Shown piece after piece: positions 1-11,154 of a stretch of DNA of 64,000 nucleotides (the stretch's first letter is position 1; the number at the start of each line of letters is the position of its first letter). The stretch is from Odontocerum albicorne (lineage: Eukaryota; Arthropoda; Insecta; Trichoptera; Odontoceridae). Where the stretch lies: the NCBI GenBank assembly GCA_949825065.1, contig OX463856.1:844702-908701 (forward strand), in the 5' to 3' direction. A model generated the notes under the pieces. That model saw nothing but the letters and a program-made list of their open reading frames with translations. It had not been told where the DNA came from and did not search any database. A program made the position numbers and the translations under genes.

Positions 1-125
1 GCCTAGTTTACTGGGGATACGACAAATGAAAGGCAACAAACCCAGATCCATTAAAATTATAGGTCCAAATCAAATTACCTGTTGTTTTTTCTCAAATTGT
101 GTATATTTCTTGTCATGTGTAATAA
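1..125 (+). repeat. Interspersed repeat G1, 3' end
   Basis: This is the terminal part of a dispersed repeat that recurs on the opposite strand near 49,480-49,750 and 63,730-63,900. The three copies share a core that can be read as SLLGTRQMKGNKPRSIK, followed by an A+T-rich tail. The window edge cuts this copy. It is probably a LINE or SINE 3' end, because similarity stops in simple A/T sequence. The family was not identified. Confidence 0.6.
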
Positions 126-741
126 TAATAATAAAAAAAAAGTTTAAGCTCTTATGTAAATCTTAAGTCTTTAACTCTTATGAAAATGTTTAATTTGAAA
201 CAGGTAACAAAAGCACTTAACAAATTTCTAGTACATTAGAAAACATTGCCATTTGACTATAAACTAACCTTGTTTTACAATAATGTGTTGAAATGAAATT
301 GAATTTATTCTTAATTAGAAAAGCGTTTGTGAAACATGCATTTGCTATCATTACTCTTACATTTAACTGTCTGAGAGCAAACGGTTGGTACAGTAAATAT
401 TTGAACAATGCCACAAACAGAAGCATTATTCATATATTTCACAACGCTACGGGGATGGAGGGAGCATTACGATTCAAAGAAACTCACCCTCGAGTGAGGC
501 TCCATGGAGCTAGGAGACTGCATCATCACTCGCCTGGAAAATCTTTTCACTTCAATCAGTTTTCAGATTAAAAATAAAGCCATTTCATTCACTTTATTAT
601 TTTTTTGAAGGTTTTAATTTTTGTGAAAGATAACTTAAGCAAATACTTGTTAATCAGGTGAAAATCGCTGTATCCCACTTTTTTTTAATACTTGGATATG
701 ATTGGATATTACACTTTAAACATAAGAAGAGATTAACGTTT
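126..741. other. A+T-rich spacer, no gene seen
   Basis: It holds homopolymer runs and an (AAT)n stretch. A 92-codon open frame at 293-571 lacks recognisable domains, relatives in the window or convincing composition, so it was not called. Confidence 0.4.
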
Positions 742-955
742 ATATTATAAATGTATTATACAAATTACCTGTTTATATTATACATGTAATATACAAATTA
801 CGTGTTTATATTATACATGTATTATACAAATTACCTGTTTATATTATACATATAATATACAAATTACCTGTTTATATTATACATATAATATACAAATTAC
901 CTGTTTATATTATACATGTATTATACAAATTACCTGTTTACATGTATTATATAAA
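742..955. repeat. 33-bp minisatellite, about 6 copies
   Basis: The unit is about 33 bp, of the form TTTATATTATACATGTATTA plus 13 further bases, and contains the palindrome ACATGT. Copies differ by a few substitutions (TGTATT, TATAAT, TGTAAT), and the last is shortened. Confidence 0.85.
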
Positions 956-1180
956 TTACTAACGGAAAAATAGCTTTTTTTTGTTGATTCACAAATGTTT
1001 GTGTAATGTACTGGACAATTATTTACGCCGTCGTAAATTAAGATAGTTTTGGATGCTGTATTCATGAACGGAGCTCATAAGAGCATCAACACTCGAACAT
1101 GGAATGACTTCGTTGAATAATTTTTCAGATATCGATATCTTCCACATCTCGGGGGATAAATGAAACTTTTTTTTTTATTT

Positions 1181-1350
1181 CACCTGGCGAGTTTATTGCC
1201 ATGTACCAACCAGAAAGATGTTTTTAATGGGCCCTAAGTAGAAACCAGACTGAAATTCCATTTAAAAAAATCTGGATTCCAGCGGGGATCGAACCCGCAA
1301 CCTCCGGATCTGTAGACAAGCGTCTTACCACCAGGCCACGGAGGTCGTCT
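1181..1350 (-). mobile_element. SINE-1, tRNA-derived, near complete
   Basis: On the minus strand this reads 5' to 3' as a tRNA-like head, a body and a LINE-like tail. The head has an A box (TGGCCTGGTGG) and a canonical B box (GGTTCGATCCC), the internal RNA polymerase III promoter of tRNA-type SINEs. The body carries the CTGGATTCC and AGTCTGGTTT blocks seen in other copies. The tail ends in TGGCAATAAACTCGCCAG-like sequence. It is non-coding and depends on a LINE for movement; see the LINE-L tail match. Confidence 0.75.
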
Positions 1351-1405
1351 TTTTGTTACACGAACTTTGTACGTATAACGAAATTACTTCGCAGGGAAGC
1401 ATGAG

Positions 1406-1672
1406 TAATATTGTTCATTGTAATTTGTTTTATCAAACACTGTTTATTCCACTTTTTTGTAACGGTATAACCCTACCGGTTTCAACGCTTTCACCTCATC
1501 ATCAGGGGAGCACAAACAAGACTGAATTATGTTCGAACTGGTACCGAGATACACACTTCTAACGGTTAACATTCGGGTTGAGGACTGTCTGTAAACCTCC
1601 ACTGTCTTTAAATCTCCAATGTTTTTAAACCTCCACAATGTTAATGCCTTAACTATAAATAATATTGTTCAT
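1406..1672 (-). mobile_element. Short PLE-derived insertion with 13-bp TSD
   Basis: A 241-bp insert (1419-1659) lies between exact copies of TAATATTGTTCAT at 1406-1418 and 1660-1672. It begins TGTAATTTGTTTT and ends CCTTAACTATAAA, the two ends also found on the larger PLE insertions at 12.9-17.1 kb and 39.1 kb. The left part is the reverse complement of the PLE 3' terminal region, including a hammerhead-like core (CTGATGATGAGGTGAAAG on the minus strand). The right part is a degenerate form of the 42-bp tail block with a triplicated TAAACCTCCA-like motif. It carries no coding sequence, so it moved non-autonomously. Confidence 0.8.
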
Positions 1673-1685
1673 GTTGTCATTATAC

Positions 1686-1693
1686 TACGAGTA
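1686..1693. other. TACGAGTA, candidate Minos-type excision scar
   Basis: One of 23 exact occurrences of TACGAGTA or TACTCGTA in the window. No uninterrupted relative is available at this position, so the call rests on the word alone. Confidence 0.4.
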
Positions 1694-2079
1694 TTTTAAG
1701 ATTTGTAATTTTTTTCTTCTTATTTGATGTGATTGGGTTTAACCTGTATCAAATTATCATTTAAAATAAATCGCTCTTTTATCAGGAGATGTTTTAAAGT
1801 CATTGGTTCTCTACGATAAAACGAATAGACTCATTTGAATAACAATACCATATATCCTGTCATATAGCTTATGGCTGAGCATCGTGACTCCCACGATAGC
1901 TCTTCATGATTCCTCTCCATCCATCCCTGTACTTTGCGGTACAAAGAACAATTATTATGGGTAGTCCTGTTGCGTCTCTCACTTGGTCAACACGTTGGGG
2001 CTCTTCCTCTTGTGCGTCGTCCTTCCACGCTTCCAGTGAAAACAAGTATTTCCAAACTATTTATTTACCACTTTTATTG
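1694..2079. other. Spacer, nothing firmly recognised
   Basis: Mostly A+T-rich. The better-balanced block at 1,920-2,040 might be an eroded LINE C-terminus on the minus strand, but no motif is clear enough to call. Confidence 0.3.
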
Positions 2080-2700
2080 CAATACAATCTGGCGGGCTTA
2101 TTACCAGTCGGCAATCTCTTCCAACCAACCAGACAAAAGTAAACGAAGCAAGTTACGTGGTCGCATAAATCATTCAAATGACTATCCATCCCCACGAAAT
2201 CCATAAACATATACGTGAGAACATGCCCACGAACCCCACAAAAACGGACAATCACCCGAACATTATTTTTCAGATAAAGTGAGATATCATCAATCAAAAG
2301 GAAAGGAAAGGATGGTGGAGAGGAAAGGAAAAGAAAAATCAGGAATGAAACACCTTATTTTACTGACTAGAAATTAAGAGTTTTTTCAGTCGCTTCTTAA
2401 AGCATGCCAAGGACGGAGCGAGTCTTATATTGGTTTGTAACTGATTCCAGAGTCTCACTGCATGGACAGTAAAGGACGACGTAAAGAAAGAGGAGCGGTG
2501 AACTGGAAAGGCCAATAAACAATCTCTGTTTGAGCGTAGCGTTAATCCATGATTGGAAAGACGCTGAAAATTTTCGGCGAGATAAGAGGGTGCGGCGGGA
2601 CAGTTAAGGATATTATACAATGCCGACAATATGTGAATTTGGCGTCTATATCTTTGGCCACAAACAATGTACACTATATCCTTGACCACGAACAATACAC
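2080..2700 (-). mobile_element. LINE-L 3' end: RT C-terminus plus 3' UTR
   Basis: On the minus strand, about 2,695-2,360 encodes the last ~110 residues of a non-LTR retrotransposon ORF2. It has the usual L2/CR1/Jockey ending, FTVHAVRLWNQLQTNIR followed by a K/R-rich helix (CFKKRLKKLLIS) and a stop. About 280 bp of 3' UTR follows, with a CCTTTCC-rich patch and a terminal block containing GGAAGAGATTGCC and ATTGCAATAAAAGTG. A sister copy sits at 53,955-54,380 on the plus strand. The 5' part is missing, as expected for 5'-truncated LINE copies. Confidence 0.7.
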
Positions 2701-2894
2701 CACGCCTCAGTTAATATATCTTGATTTGCAGTCTACTTGGCACGTCAGATGTGCACCAGTCTATAAAATATAACATTACTCAGAATATCCTTTTATCTTA
2801 ATGTTTATATGTTTACCTTCCTCCTCTTTGGATAAACGCCTTTCCTCTAGTTCTGCCAATAAGGTTTAAAGATAAAATACTCATTATTATTGTT

Positions 2895-3107
2895 ATTATT
2901 ATTTTATCCACTTTGCACGGATTTCTCCTGTTACACAAAGAGGATCTGCTGCTAGCGTTAGCTTATTCGTTAGGAAGAATGTCAGCCAGGATTCTTCTCA
3001 TACTGCTAGGCGGTACCGAGAATATATCAACAGTGTCATTCAGTTGGTTCAATATCTCTATACCACGCGTGACTGAGTGTTTAGCCATGATATTCGTCCT
3101 GTAAGTT
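2895..3107 (-). pseudogene. LINE-J (Jockey-like) C-terminal fragment
   Basis: The minus strand encodes the extreme C-terminus of the LINE-J polyprotein: MAKHSVTRGIEILNQL, then SSMRRILADILPNE and a stop, then a short 3' UTR (ACAGGAGAAATCCGTGCAAAG). The same peptide ends the longer plus-strand copy at 62,410-63,110. It is heavily 5'-truncated and non-functional. Confidence 0.75.
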
Positions 3108-3270
3108 GGTATGTAAAACAGAAAGTGAATTTAATTTATTTACTTGAATGAAAAATAATTTTAATTCAAGTTGCAAAATCTGACATGATCAAAACAGTTG
3201 AACGTACCCAAGACATGCTGCTTGTTTGGAATAATACTTAATAATGTCTGGTTGCAATGTACTTTATTTT

Positions 3271-3800
3271 TTTCTGATAGCAATATTTAACGAAGTAATA
3301 TATAGAACGAGCCTCAATAGGAACATGATGTGATAATGATAATGATTTTTAGCGTTATTACATTCTTGTACATTACGAAAATCATTCTTTGTAAGAATAC
3401 TTTTCTGATAGCAATATTTAACGAAGTAATATATAGAACGAGCCTCAATAGGAACATGATGTGATAATGATAATGATTTTTAGCGTTATTACATTCTTGT
3501 ACATTACGAAAATCATTCTTTGTAAGAATACTTTTCTGATAGCAATATTTAACGAAGTAATAATTAGAACGAGCCTCAATAGGAACATGATGTGATAATG
3601 ATGATGATTTTTAGCGTTATTACATTCTTGTACATTACGAAAATCATTCTTTGTAAGAATACTTTTCTGATTGCAATATTTAACGAAGTAATAAATAGAA
3701 CGAGCCTCAATAGGAACATGATGTGATAATGATGATGATTTTTAGCGTTATTACATTCTTGTACATTACGAAAATCATTCTTTGTAAGAATACTTTTCTT
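3271..3800. repeat. 131-bp tandem repeat, about 4 copies
   Basis: The phrase TTTCTGATAGCAATATTT starts at 3,271, 3,402, 3,533 and 3,664 (TTGC in the last), an exact period of 131 bp. Copies differ at only a few positions, such as ATATATAG, ATAATTAG and ATAAATAG, so the array expanded recently. Open frames across it are by-products of the repeat. Confidence 0.95.
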
Positions 3801-4790
3801 TGTAGAATTCGTCATATTTATATCGCTAATCAAGTTTCCTTGATTCGTTAAAAAGAGTCTGTAACGTGAGTAAATACGCAATACAGATATATACATAAAG
3901 AGGCTAACGAGAACCGGAAGAGGAAAGAAGAAAAAGATGAAACCGGAGAGGAGACGGAGGAACAAACAAAACGAGGGCAAATAATTAGCCCAAGGATTCC
4001 CCTACAACCAGAGCCCAGTATTTTGATTGTAGTGATTCTCAAACTGTACAAGAAATGGTTATCGATCAATTTTATCATTTTTTTAAATACATTTTTATTT
4101 CTCGGTCTTAGTACTTGCTTAAAGCAAGCATTAATATTGTTCACAAAACATAATCCAAATTCAGACTGCAATACAATTCCGCAATAAAATATATAAATAT
4201 CAAAACACTAACATGATTCTTACAATCTGTCGCGAAAAATAAGTAAAAACGCACAAGTAGATAAAAAAAAGACTGTGTATTGCGTTCATCACAATTAGTA
4301 CTTTAGTCTTCATACTGGATGTTCCGATCATCAAAATGGATACTTTTGTCATCAAATTGAAAACTGTTGTCATCAGAATAGATACAACCGACATCATACT
4401 GCCTTCCCCATATGGAATAATAGCGTCAATTATATATGTCTCTATACATTTAGCTCAATACATTGTCCGTCATAAGTTTGAAGGTAAAAAAATAAAATCT
4501 CTTTGGTTTTTAAAGAGCGAAGGAGGTATGAATTAAATAATAATTTTAAAATATCGGGTGTCCCATTTTTGTGAACTTTCAGAATCAGTTATAAAAAATC
4601 TACAGGAAAGGTTCATTAAGCGAAGGGAAACTTAAAGGAAGTCTTTGTCAATCTCCTTAACTTTGTGCTGTGTTTGCTCAGGGGACCCGCCCACCATGGC
4701 CGCCGCCGCCATGCAGGCTTTCATCATTCTCTTCACGGCTGCTCTTCATTGTTGATTTGCTCAGCCTATTTTTCAAACGTTTCAGTTTAA
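3801..4790. other. A+T-rich spacer with a small G+C-rich island
   Basis: No gene is recognised. A G+C-rich island at about 4,681-4,745 (CACCATGGCCGCCGCCGCC) stands out and resembles a strong translation start, but the frame closes after 19 codons. On the minus strand it could be the eroded end of a transposase. Neither reading is secure. Confidence 0.35.
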
Positions 4791-5072
4791 AATGTTGTAC
4801 CTGTTTTGATATCACTGACATATCCTGAACGTTGTACCAGTTTTGATATCACATGACATGTCCTAACTATTGTACCAGTTTTGATATCACATGACATATC
4901 CTAAATGGTGTACCTATTCTTATATCACATGACATGTCCTAAATGTTGTACGAGTTTTGATATCACATGACATGTCCTGATTGTTGTACCAGTTTTGATG
5001 TCACTTGACATGTCCTAAATGTTGTACCTTTTTTATATCACTTGACATGTCCTAAATGTTGTGCCAGTTTGT
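4791..5072. repeat. 38-bp minisatellite, about 7 copies
   Basis: The unit is TGTTGTACCAGTTTTGATAT followed by CACATGACATGTCCTAAA. Copies vary (CACTTG for CACATG, TTCTTATATC), and the final units are the most diverged. ACATGACATGT gives each unit a small inverted repeat. Confidence 0.9.
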
Positions 5073-5690
5073 TAACTATGATTATAAACGTAACATGTTT
5101 TGTGCTTCTTCGTACTTCCTCCGTACAGCTTATTACGAAGAATATTTTTTTCAAAAAGTTTCAAACTTTTTATAATAATGATCAAAGTGCAATGTGTAAA
5201 GCGCTATTTAGATTGCAGACTCTCTTTAAGGATTAAAACCTTATATTATTAACCGTTTAGGAACTGTGTTCCTTAAAGGAGAGATGATGATGATTTGTTG
5301 ATAAATAAAACTCGTTTTAGATCGCAATGCGGAAAGAGAAATTTAATTGGTAGACGTAGGTATTTATATCATTCTTGAATGTGTGCGGGAATGCGCGCGC
5401 GATATGCCGCCGTCTCGTTTCTGCATTCGCAATACGATTAATGTCGTATGTAGGTATCATTCAGATTTGGGAACTGGCGCGACAGATGTGCTGCCCTCTC
5501 ACTCTAACATGGAATGCGCTCCACGCCTGACAATGAGTTGAATGACCGGCGTGTGGACCTTTTACTTGTTTGTTTTGAATTGTCAAGGTATGCAAAGGTC
5601 GTATCGCCGGTCATTGACCGAGCGTACGAACGCCACAACCGGTTAACAATATTACAAAATAAAACAAGTTGAGTGTAAGCATATTATGAA
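5073..5690. other. Spacer with G+C-richer block, unrecognised
   Basis: The 5,380-5,640 block is G+C-richer (GCGCGCGCGATATGCCGCCG) but has no convincing frame or known repeat. It may be an old LTR or unique sequence. Confidence 0.3.
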
Positions 5691-5694
5691 GGTG

Positions 5695-5850
5695 GTTGCA
5701 ATGGCCATTATTATGATTAGGATCTTTCCCGCATCTGCACAAGTTCAGAAAAACATATTTTGTAAAATAATTGTAGAAAGCTTACGAAGGGAAACGAACC
5801 ACAATGAAACATTTGTTGATCTTCCAATATATGAAACTAATACGTTCGGA
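5695..5850 (+). repeat. Interspersed repeat, pair with 42,830-42,990
   Basis: Both copies contain a GGTGG-TGC-GGTCATTA-like start, an ACATATT-GTAA-ATAA segment, and then TTCCAATATRTGA before ACGTTCGG. The two are diverged but collinear. This copy lacks the 6-bp CGAGTA insertion seen in the other, so it serves as an empty-site reference for the scar at 42,948. Confidence 0.5.
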
Positions 5851-6127
5851 TGGAGTTAAGTGCTGATAATATAATTTTTTTTTTTAAACTTCGCAAAAAG
5901 GTTCGTTACCTTCAGGCGCTTTCTTAAGTTGCATACACCACCCATACTCCAATACCTTGAGACAGACGAAGATCGATCCGATTTAAACATTACTCGAGAA
6001 AACAAACTTTACGAAAAGTAAAGACCGTCAATCCATTAAGTGTTACCCAAGAATAACATAAGCGCTGCATTAACAAAACAAACACATTAAAATGAAGAAA
6101 AATGCACTATTGTCGACTATAACCAAT
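5851..6127. other. Spacer, nothing recognised
   Basis: A+T-rich sequence with a poly-T run near 5,875. No gene or known repeat was seen. Confidence 0.3.
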
Positions 6128-6300
6128 CAGAAATAGACCATAAATATAATGGCACAATACACACAGCTTCAGAAATAGACCATAAATATAATGGCACAAT
6201 ACACACAGCTTCAGAAATAGACCATAAATATAATGGCACAATACACACAGCTTCAGAAATAGACCATAAATATAATGGCACAATACATGCAGCTTCAGAA
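6128..6300. repeat. 42-bp minisatellite, 4 copies
   Basis: The unit starts CAGAAATAGACCATAAATAT and is exactly 42 bp long, so it stays in frame and yields a spurious minus-strand peptide with a 14-residue repeat (YIYGLFLKLCVLCH). Near-identity of the copies indicates recent expansion. There is no sign of a real protein. Confidence 0.9.
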
Positions 6301-6514
6301 ATACCCCAACAGACAAAAAATCCAATAAATCAAAACTCACTTTAAAAATTCTAACAGAGAAGAAAAAATCGTAACAGACAGCCACAGAAGCGCCCGAGCG
6401 TAGCTTTTAAATCTCATGTACATTGCTCACACTTTTTCTCCATACAATAGAACAGGGGCTATATCAAATTTCAACATTGTCATCTCAAAACCAATATTAG
6501 AAGATTAGATTATT

Positions 6515-6592
6515 TTTTAAAAAGTGTATTAACGGGAATAGAACCCACAACAGCGGGATCTGAAGACAGGCGTCTTGTGTCTTAGTGCATGA
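6515..6592 (-). mobile_element. SINE-1 head fragment
   Basis: A minus-strand tRNA-like head with B-box relic GGTTCTATTCCC and a TAAGACACAAGACGCCTGTCT segment. The SINE tail is absent or eroded. Confidence 0.5.
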
Positions 6593-6689
6593 TGATGATA
6601 TGTAATATTTTAAGTTTTTTTTTCTGTAAAAGTAAGGAAGGTACATCCTGTTAATATTAATTTATCGTGTGCAAGCTGTTAAAATTGGT

Positions 6690-6955
6690 TTATTGTGTTC
6701 ACTTCAGAAATCACACAGTAATGTCAGACCAAACCCTAAATTCCAATACTAAGTGTTTGTGTGTACTTCAGGAATCACACAGTAATGTCAGACAACCCCT
6801 AAATTCATATACTAAGTGTTTGTGTGCACTTCAGGAATCACACAGTAATGTCAGATCAAACCCAAAGTTCCAATACTAACATAAATGTTTGTGTGCACTT
6901 CAGGAAACACACAGTAATGTCAGTTTAAAACTCAAAGTCTCAATATTAAGTGTTT
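6690..6955. repeat. About 64-bp tandem repeat, 4 copies
   Basis: The unit contains CTTCAGGAATCACACAGTAA, then TGTCAGACCAAACCCTAAAT and a CCAATACTAAGTGTTTGTGTG-type end. Unit length varies slightly (about 60-70 bp) through small indels. Confidence 0.85.
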
Positions 6956-7448
6956 GACCACGGTCACCCACCCACCAAGTAGACCACACAATACAGCAAA
7001 AGTATTGTGTTTCAATAAACATTTAGTTTATCTGAAATCCGGCACTAAATTTGAGTTATGGCCTGAATGTGTCTTCCTTTTTTCAATATTTCCATAAACA
7101 TTAACCCAATTCAAATATTTTATCTTTGATTGATAAACATTTATTTATGAATATTTTATCTTTGATTGATAAACATTTATGTATGTATACATTCAATTTT
7201 AGTATTATCGGAACATTTACCTTACAGTGAATATCAAATAGTTGAAAATACTTTTATAATATACTCGTATTGCAACATGAATTTGCAGCCCGTCTTATTT
7301 ATATATGTTACTTAATTGTAAAATATACAAATAGCTATTTTATTGCCATACAGCAATCTCTTTCGATTGACTGCATAAAAGTTAAGCAGATTATTACCAA
7401 TTGCTGAGTGAAATGTTACAACAATATTTTCAAAGAGAAAAAAAATAA
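6956..7448. other. A+T-rich spacer
   Basis: It contains a short direct duplication (ATTTTATCTTTGATTGATAA at about 7,119 and 7,151) and a scar word TACTCGTA at 7,262-7,269. No gene is seen. Confidence 0.35.
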
Positions 7449-7696
7449 CGATCTTAAAGTATATATTGTTTATAGTTAAGACATTAACATTGTGGAAGTT
7501 TAAAGACATCGTAATTTGCTTTATCAAACACTGTTTATTCCACTTTATGTAACGTTATCAGGGGAACATAAACAAGACTTGTTTGTGCTCCCCTGATGAC
7601 GAGGGGAAAACCTTGAAACCGTTTGGGTTATGCCGTTACATAAAGTGGAATAAACAGTGTTTGATAAAACAAATTACAAAATCTTAAAGCATTTAA
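7449..7696. mobile_element. PLE-derived foldback insertion with aged TSD
   Basis: The insert 7,467-7,678 starts TGTTTATAGTTAAG and ends CAAATTACA, the family termini. After the tail block it carries a minus-strand and then a plus-strand copy of the PLE terminal region, meeting at about 7,575 to form a hairpin. The plus arm contains CCCTGATGACGAGGGGAAAA...GAAACC (hammerhead-like). Flanks ATCTTAAAGTATATAT-type (left) and ATCTTAAAGCATTTAA-type (right) match at about 13 of 16 positions, an older TSD. The left arm is internally deleted. Confidence 0.75.
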
Positions 7697-8090
7697 AACA
7701 ATTGAATTTTTTTTCTACATGAAAAGTTAATTTTTATTCTCAGGTTCGTACTTGTCCCCCATTTCTGAGAGAATTTGCTTCGTTTTGTAAACTGGTGGCG
7801 AACCCACACGGCGGGAAAAACATCCTCCCCACGACAACTTTAAAAGTCCTTGATCATCGCACCAGATAACTTCTTCCTCCTTTGATAATAGCACCATCCA
7901 AAGAAGAGGCATAGACGATACCCACCAAAAATAGATCTTCAAAGCGTCACATATCTGAATATATCGTCCAAAATTCGTTGAATGTTAAGTACCATAGTAA
8001 TTTTCATCACAATTTTTCCCTGGTTCCTTTTATTTTCATTGTCTTTGGTATAAATCATTTTCTCTATAGGATGGAATGCCTAGTTGATTA
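7697..8090. other. Unrecognised block
   Basis: A minus-strand open frame of 71 codons (7,727-7,942) has a balanced, tryptophan-rich composition that looks somewhat protein-like. I do not recognise it and see no second copy. It could be a transposon remnant or chance. Confidence 0.2.
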
Positions 8091-8099
8091 AAAAAGTGT

Positions 8100-8483
8100 A
8101 TATAATACAAACAATCATCAAATTAATCTATTTGGGTAGTATTTTCTCAGATGATGGAAGAGTTAAGAGGAATATCTTTCGTTTAGTAGTAATAGGAAAC
8201 GAAGATAAAGAGGCACTAAAATAAATATACTAGAACCGAACAGTATCAAAATATACTAAGACAATAGTCCACAGTAGTGTTTTTGTGTCAACTTTGATGT
8301 ATGCGAATGAAACGTGGATATAGAAAAATACTGATTGAAGTCAAATTAAGACTAGAAATGCGTGCATTGAAAATAATACATGGTGTGACAATGTACAGCA
8401 GAATACAAAATGAAGTGATAAGAGATGAATGTGAACTTCAAACTGATGTGTTAAGTAAGATGAAGAAGAGTTTGCCGCATTAA
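8100..8483 (+). pseudogene. LINE-A RT C-terminal remnant
   Basis: The plus strand reads, through several stops and shifts, as the region downstream of a non-LTR RT: KFIYLGSIFSDDGR, then a TLMYANETW block (the usual LYGSETW motif), then ELQTDVLSKMKK, the hallmark of LINE-A. It is broken at many points. Confidence 0.6.
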
Positions 8484-8489
8484 ATTAGT

Positions 8490-8650
8490 GTTATTTTTTT
8501 TTAAAGAATAGATATGACCGAAGTCATAGGTATCCTTATACCCTCGAACACTAGGCGGAAGAAGTGACTGTGTCGTTCGAGGGGAGTAGCACAGCACGGG
8601 GTTCGAAGTAGCGGTGATTAATATAATTGGTGGAATAACTTCACGAAAAA
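8490..8650 (-). mobile_element. SINE-3 fragment
   Basis: Minus-strand relative of 53,080-53,350: a GGTTCGAACCCCGTGCTGTGC-like B box (here CTTCGAACCCCGTGCTGTGC), then CTCGAACGACACAG, then a GATACCTATGACTTCGGTCA block. The 3' third is lost. Confidence 0.65.
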
Positions 8651-9044
8651 AATCTGTTTCTTTCAATTTGTCTTCGATCAGGCGATGAGACACACACGCA
8701 CAAAGCCCAATTTTATAGATAATTTGCGATTCGCTCCGTGCGACTGTGAAATGCACTTTCCAAGATTTATCAAATGTGCACCTTCATTTACAAGTGCGTT
8801 AAATATGGAATTGAACAAATATTAGATCATTCAAAATACCCTTTTATTCTAATTTCCCTTTGATTCCCTTCAATATCTTTGAATAAGCTATAGTATTTTC
8901 AACTAATTTATAGAAATTAGTAATTTATTTGTTTTTTCACTTAAATTTATACAAATACTATATATTTTTTTGTATAATCTGTCATGGAGTTATGTTGTTT
9001 AATGTATCCAAGATATATCAATTATATGTATCAATGAACCCACC

Positions 9045-9110
9045 AAGTGTCGTCATCGGCGCTGGGCCTCGTAGTCATGGATCCTCTCGCAATTCCAACA
9101 TCAATTCAAT
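9045..9110 (-). repeat. LINE-Z 3' terminal fragment
   Basis: On the minus strand this reads GGAATTGCGAGAGGATCC, then a degenerate GACTACGAGGCCCAGC and a GATGACGAC end. It is the same terminus as at 45.4, 46.5 and 56.7 kb. Confidence 0.6.
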
Positions 9111-9179
9111 TAGAAAGCAAAGCTACACGTATGTCTTGGGGTTTTGTTCTTTCTTTTTTCTCTCTCTTTAAGTAAGTGA

Positions 9180-9375
9180 GGTATTGTACACCAGCAAACT
9201 CACCGGTCACACCACTGTAAATGATCCAAAGTGAGGCGATCGGAGCACACCGACATGTTGTGTCCTTTTCTTTTTTGAAGGAATGGATATAACCGAAGTC
9301 ATGAGTGTCCTTACACCCCCAAATACTAAGCTGAAAAATGTCTGTGTTATTAGCATACCGCGGGATTTGAACTGT
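9180..9375 (-). mobile_element. SINE-3 copy
   Basis: Collinear on the minus strand with 53,130-53,350: an eroded B box (AAATCCCGCGGTATGC), the AGTATTTGGGGGTGTAAGGA block, GACTTCGGTTATATCC, and the distal block TGTGTGCTCCGATCGCCTCA (approximate) to GAGTTTGCTGGTGTACAA. Three copies define a family of about 270 bp. Confidence 0.65.
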
Positions 9376-9379
9376 TTTC

Positions 9380-10900
9380 AACGTTACCATGAATAAAATC
9401 CATTTATATATCGAGAAACGTTTTGTCATTTGAGAAACACACTTAGAAAGGATCAACGTAGGATACATTAGACTTTTTTAATCCGTAAGCCCTGTTTTGT
9501 TTTGATTGCCCGCAGCGGTACAGTGTGGTGCGGGAGATTCTGTATAACTTGAACCAGTTTAACTAACTTATAAAGTTAATTTTTTTCTCTTTTCATCCGT
9601 AGCTTTTTGTTGGATCTTATTCTGTAGGTGATTATACTGAGAAAAAATAAATTGTTTTTTTATACACGCTGTAATATTCTTCTTAGAAACTGTTTTGTTG
9701 CGATAATTATTTCTGGTAAAGAAAGCATCAGCTGATTATATATCTTGACAAGCGATGTCCTGTCGGGATCTCGTGTGACGTTATGTATGGAATTATGTCA
9801 CTGCTAATCCTGTCCACATGGTCACGCAAGTACCACTTTCTCTTCCTGCTCTATCTATGTTGTATATGCTTCGAGTCTATCGGATGATAGTTTCTGGTTC
9901 TATCTCTAAGAGATTTTCCCGCAGTGTCTTCTAATATTCTAATCTGGTATTGTATAATCAGATAAGACTCTTTGTTCTTTTTGCGTCGCTCTGGTTTCAA
10001 CCTTTTAATCATAATTGACCTTATACCAGTCTAATTAATTCGAGCTATGCTATTGATGTGCGTGTTTGTTTTTCCTAATCATATATATTTAACCCATCCT
10101 GTCCTGTGATGTGTAACTAGTACACGTTACTTCTAAAAACTTTAATATCTCTATAAATATAATAAATACTGGGTTCAGATTTTAGAATATTCCTCCGTAA
10201 TACATTAACGCATTGAATGAAAAAAATAATATTAATAATAATTAGCACTTATCGACCACATCAGATATTTTGTGAAAATCAGGAATAAATTTACCAATAC
10301 AATAAAATATGTGCCAGTGTGTGACGTAGGTACATTCATTCTAAAAACCACTGTGGGTGAGAAGCGACGCTATTCACGTCTCACTCTCACTCTACTTCGG
10401 TATATGGGAACGCAAGAAATAGAATCTCAGTTCGCTCGCTTCCCTCGTTTAGTAGGTCAGCGGCTTTCGGTAGAGGTGGTCGCTTTGCCCGTTTTGTAAA
10501 CGTTGGCCGATGTTTTTTTTCATGTTTTCAGCAATTGAATTTCAATTATTTTCACTTTTGACTTCAAATTTAATTAATTTAAACGATTGGCTATGAATAT
10601 TCTTATTTTTCCGATTTTAAATCGCTCATTTTACATGTGTATTGATGTGTATTGAATACACAACACCGAAACCGGCGGATTTTTTTAACACAAGAAGAGA
10701 AAGGCTAACAACTAGATGTTGCACTGTCTTGTTTATTTATTCACTCATTTCGTTGTAGAGAGCATTGTAGCTGGAGTAATTAGAGAAATATGCACTACTA
10801 AATAAATTCAAAATAACGTCAATATCAAAAACCATTTAAATATATAGTATTACACTTCCTTTGTAAATAGTACAACCGGGAGGGTATATTGTCATGTTGT
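9380..10900. other. 1.5-kb stretch, no gene recognised
   Basis: It is A+T-rich with a more balanced block at 10,330-10,500, where a 75-codon frame has no recognisable motif. No repeat relatives were spotted by eye. This is one of the few stretches that could be unique sequence. Confidence 0.3.
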
Positions 10901-10904
10901 AATC

Positions 10905-11075
10905 TCTGACAAGCTAACCATTCGTTCCACATGCCCAAAACTATCTCAGGGTGCTCTTCTTCATCTTACTTAACACATCAGCCTTAAGTTCAAATTCTTC
11001 TCTAATCACTTTATTCCGTATTCTATCATATCTATCCTGCTCCATATATTCTTGTCAATGCACGCATTTTAAAAA
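10905..11075 (-). pseudogene. LINE-A C-terminal fragment
   Basis: The minus strand carries the block reading RIRNKVIREEFELKADVL and then SKMKKSTLR-like, ending near the sequence complementary to CACATGCCCAAA. It is short and has no start. Confidence 0.6.
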
Positions 11076-11154
11076 CATTTATTTGTTTCCTCTGAGTCTT
11101 AAAGAAACGTTTTAGAAATAAAAAAAAGAAGAATGAAAAATTTATCATACATTA

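Noticed and set aside
293..571. 92-codon open frame
   Set aside because: There is no domain, no relative in the window, and random A+T-rich sequence of this size readily gives such frames.
1262..1350. tRNA gene on the minus strand
   Set aside because: A and B boxes are present, but cloverleaf pairing is poor and the sequence continues into a SINE body shared by many copies.
4681..4745. G+C-rich ATG with a perfect translation-start context (CACCATGGCC)
   Set aside because: The frame stops after 19 codons and no downstream exon or splice site is convincing. A transposase remnant on the other strand is equally possible.
6107..6385. Minus-strand peptide with a 14-residue repeat
   Set aside because: It is a by-product of a 42-bp (multiple of three) tandem repeat with near-identical DNA copies, so there is no evidence of protein-level selection.
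10272..10499. 75-codon frame in a G+C-richer block
   Set aside because: No recognised domain and no second copy; composition alone is not enough.
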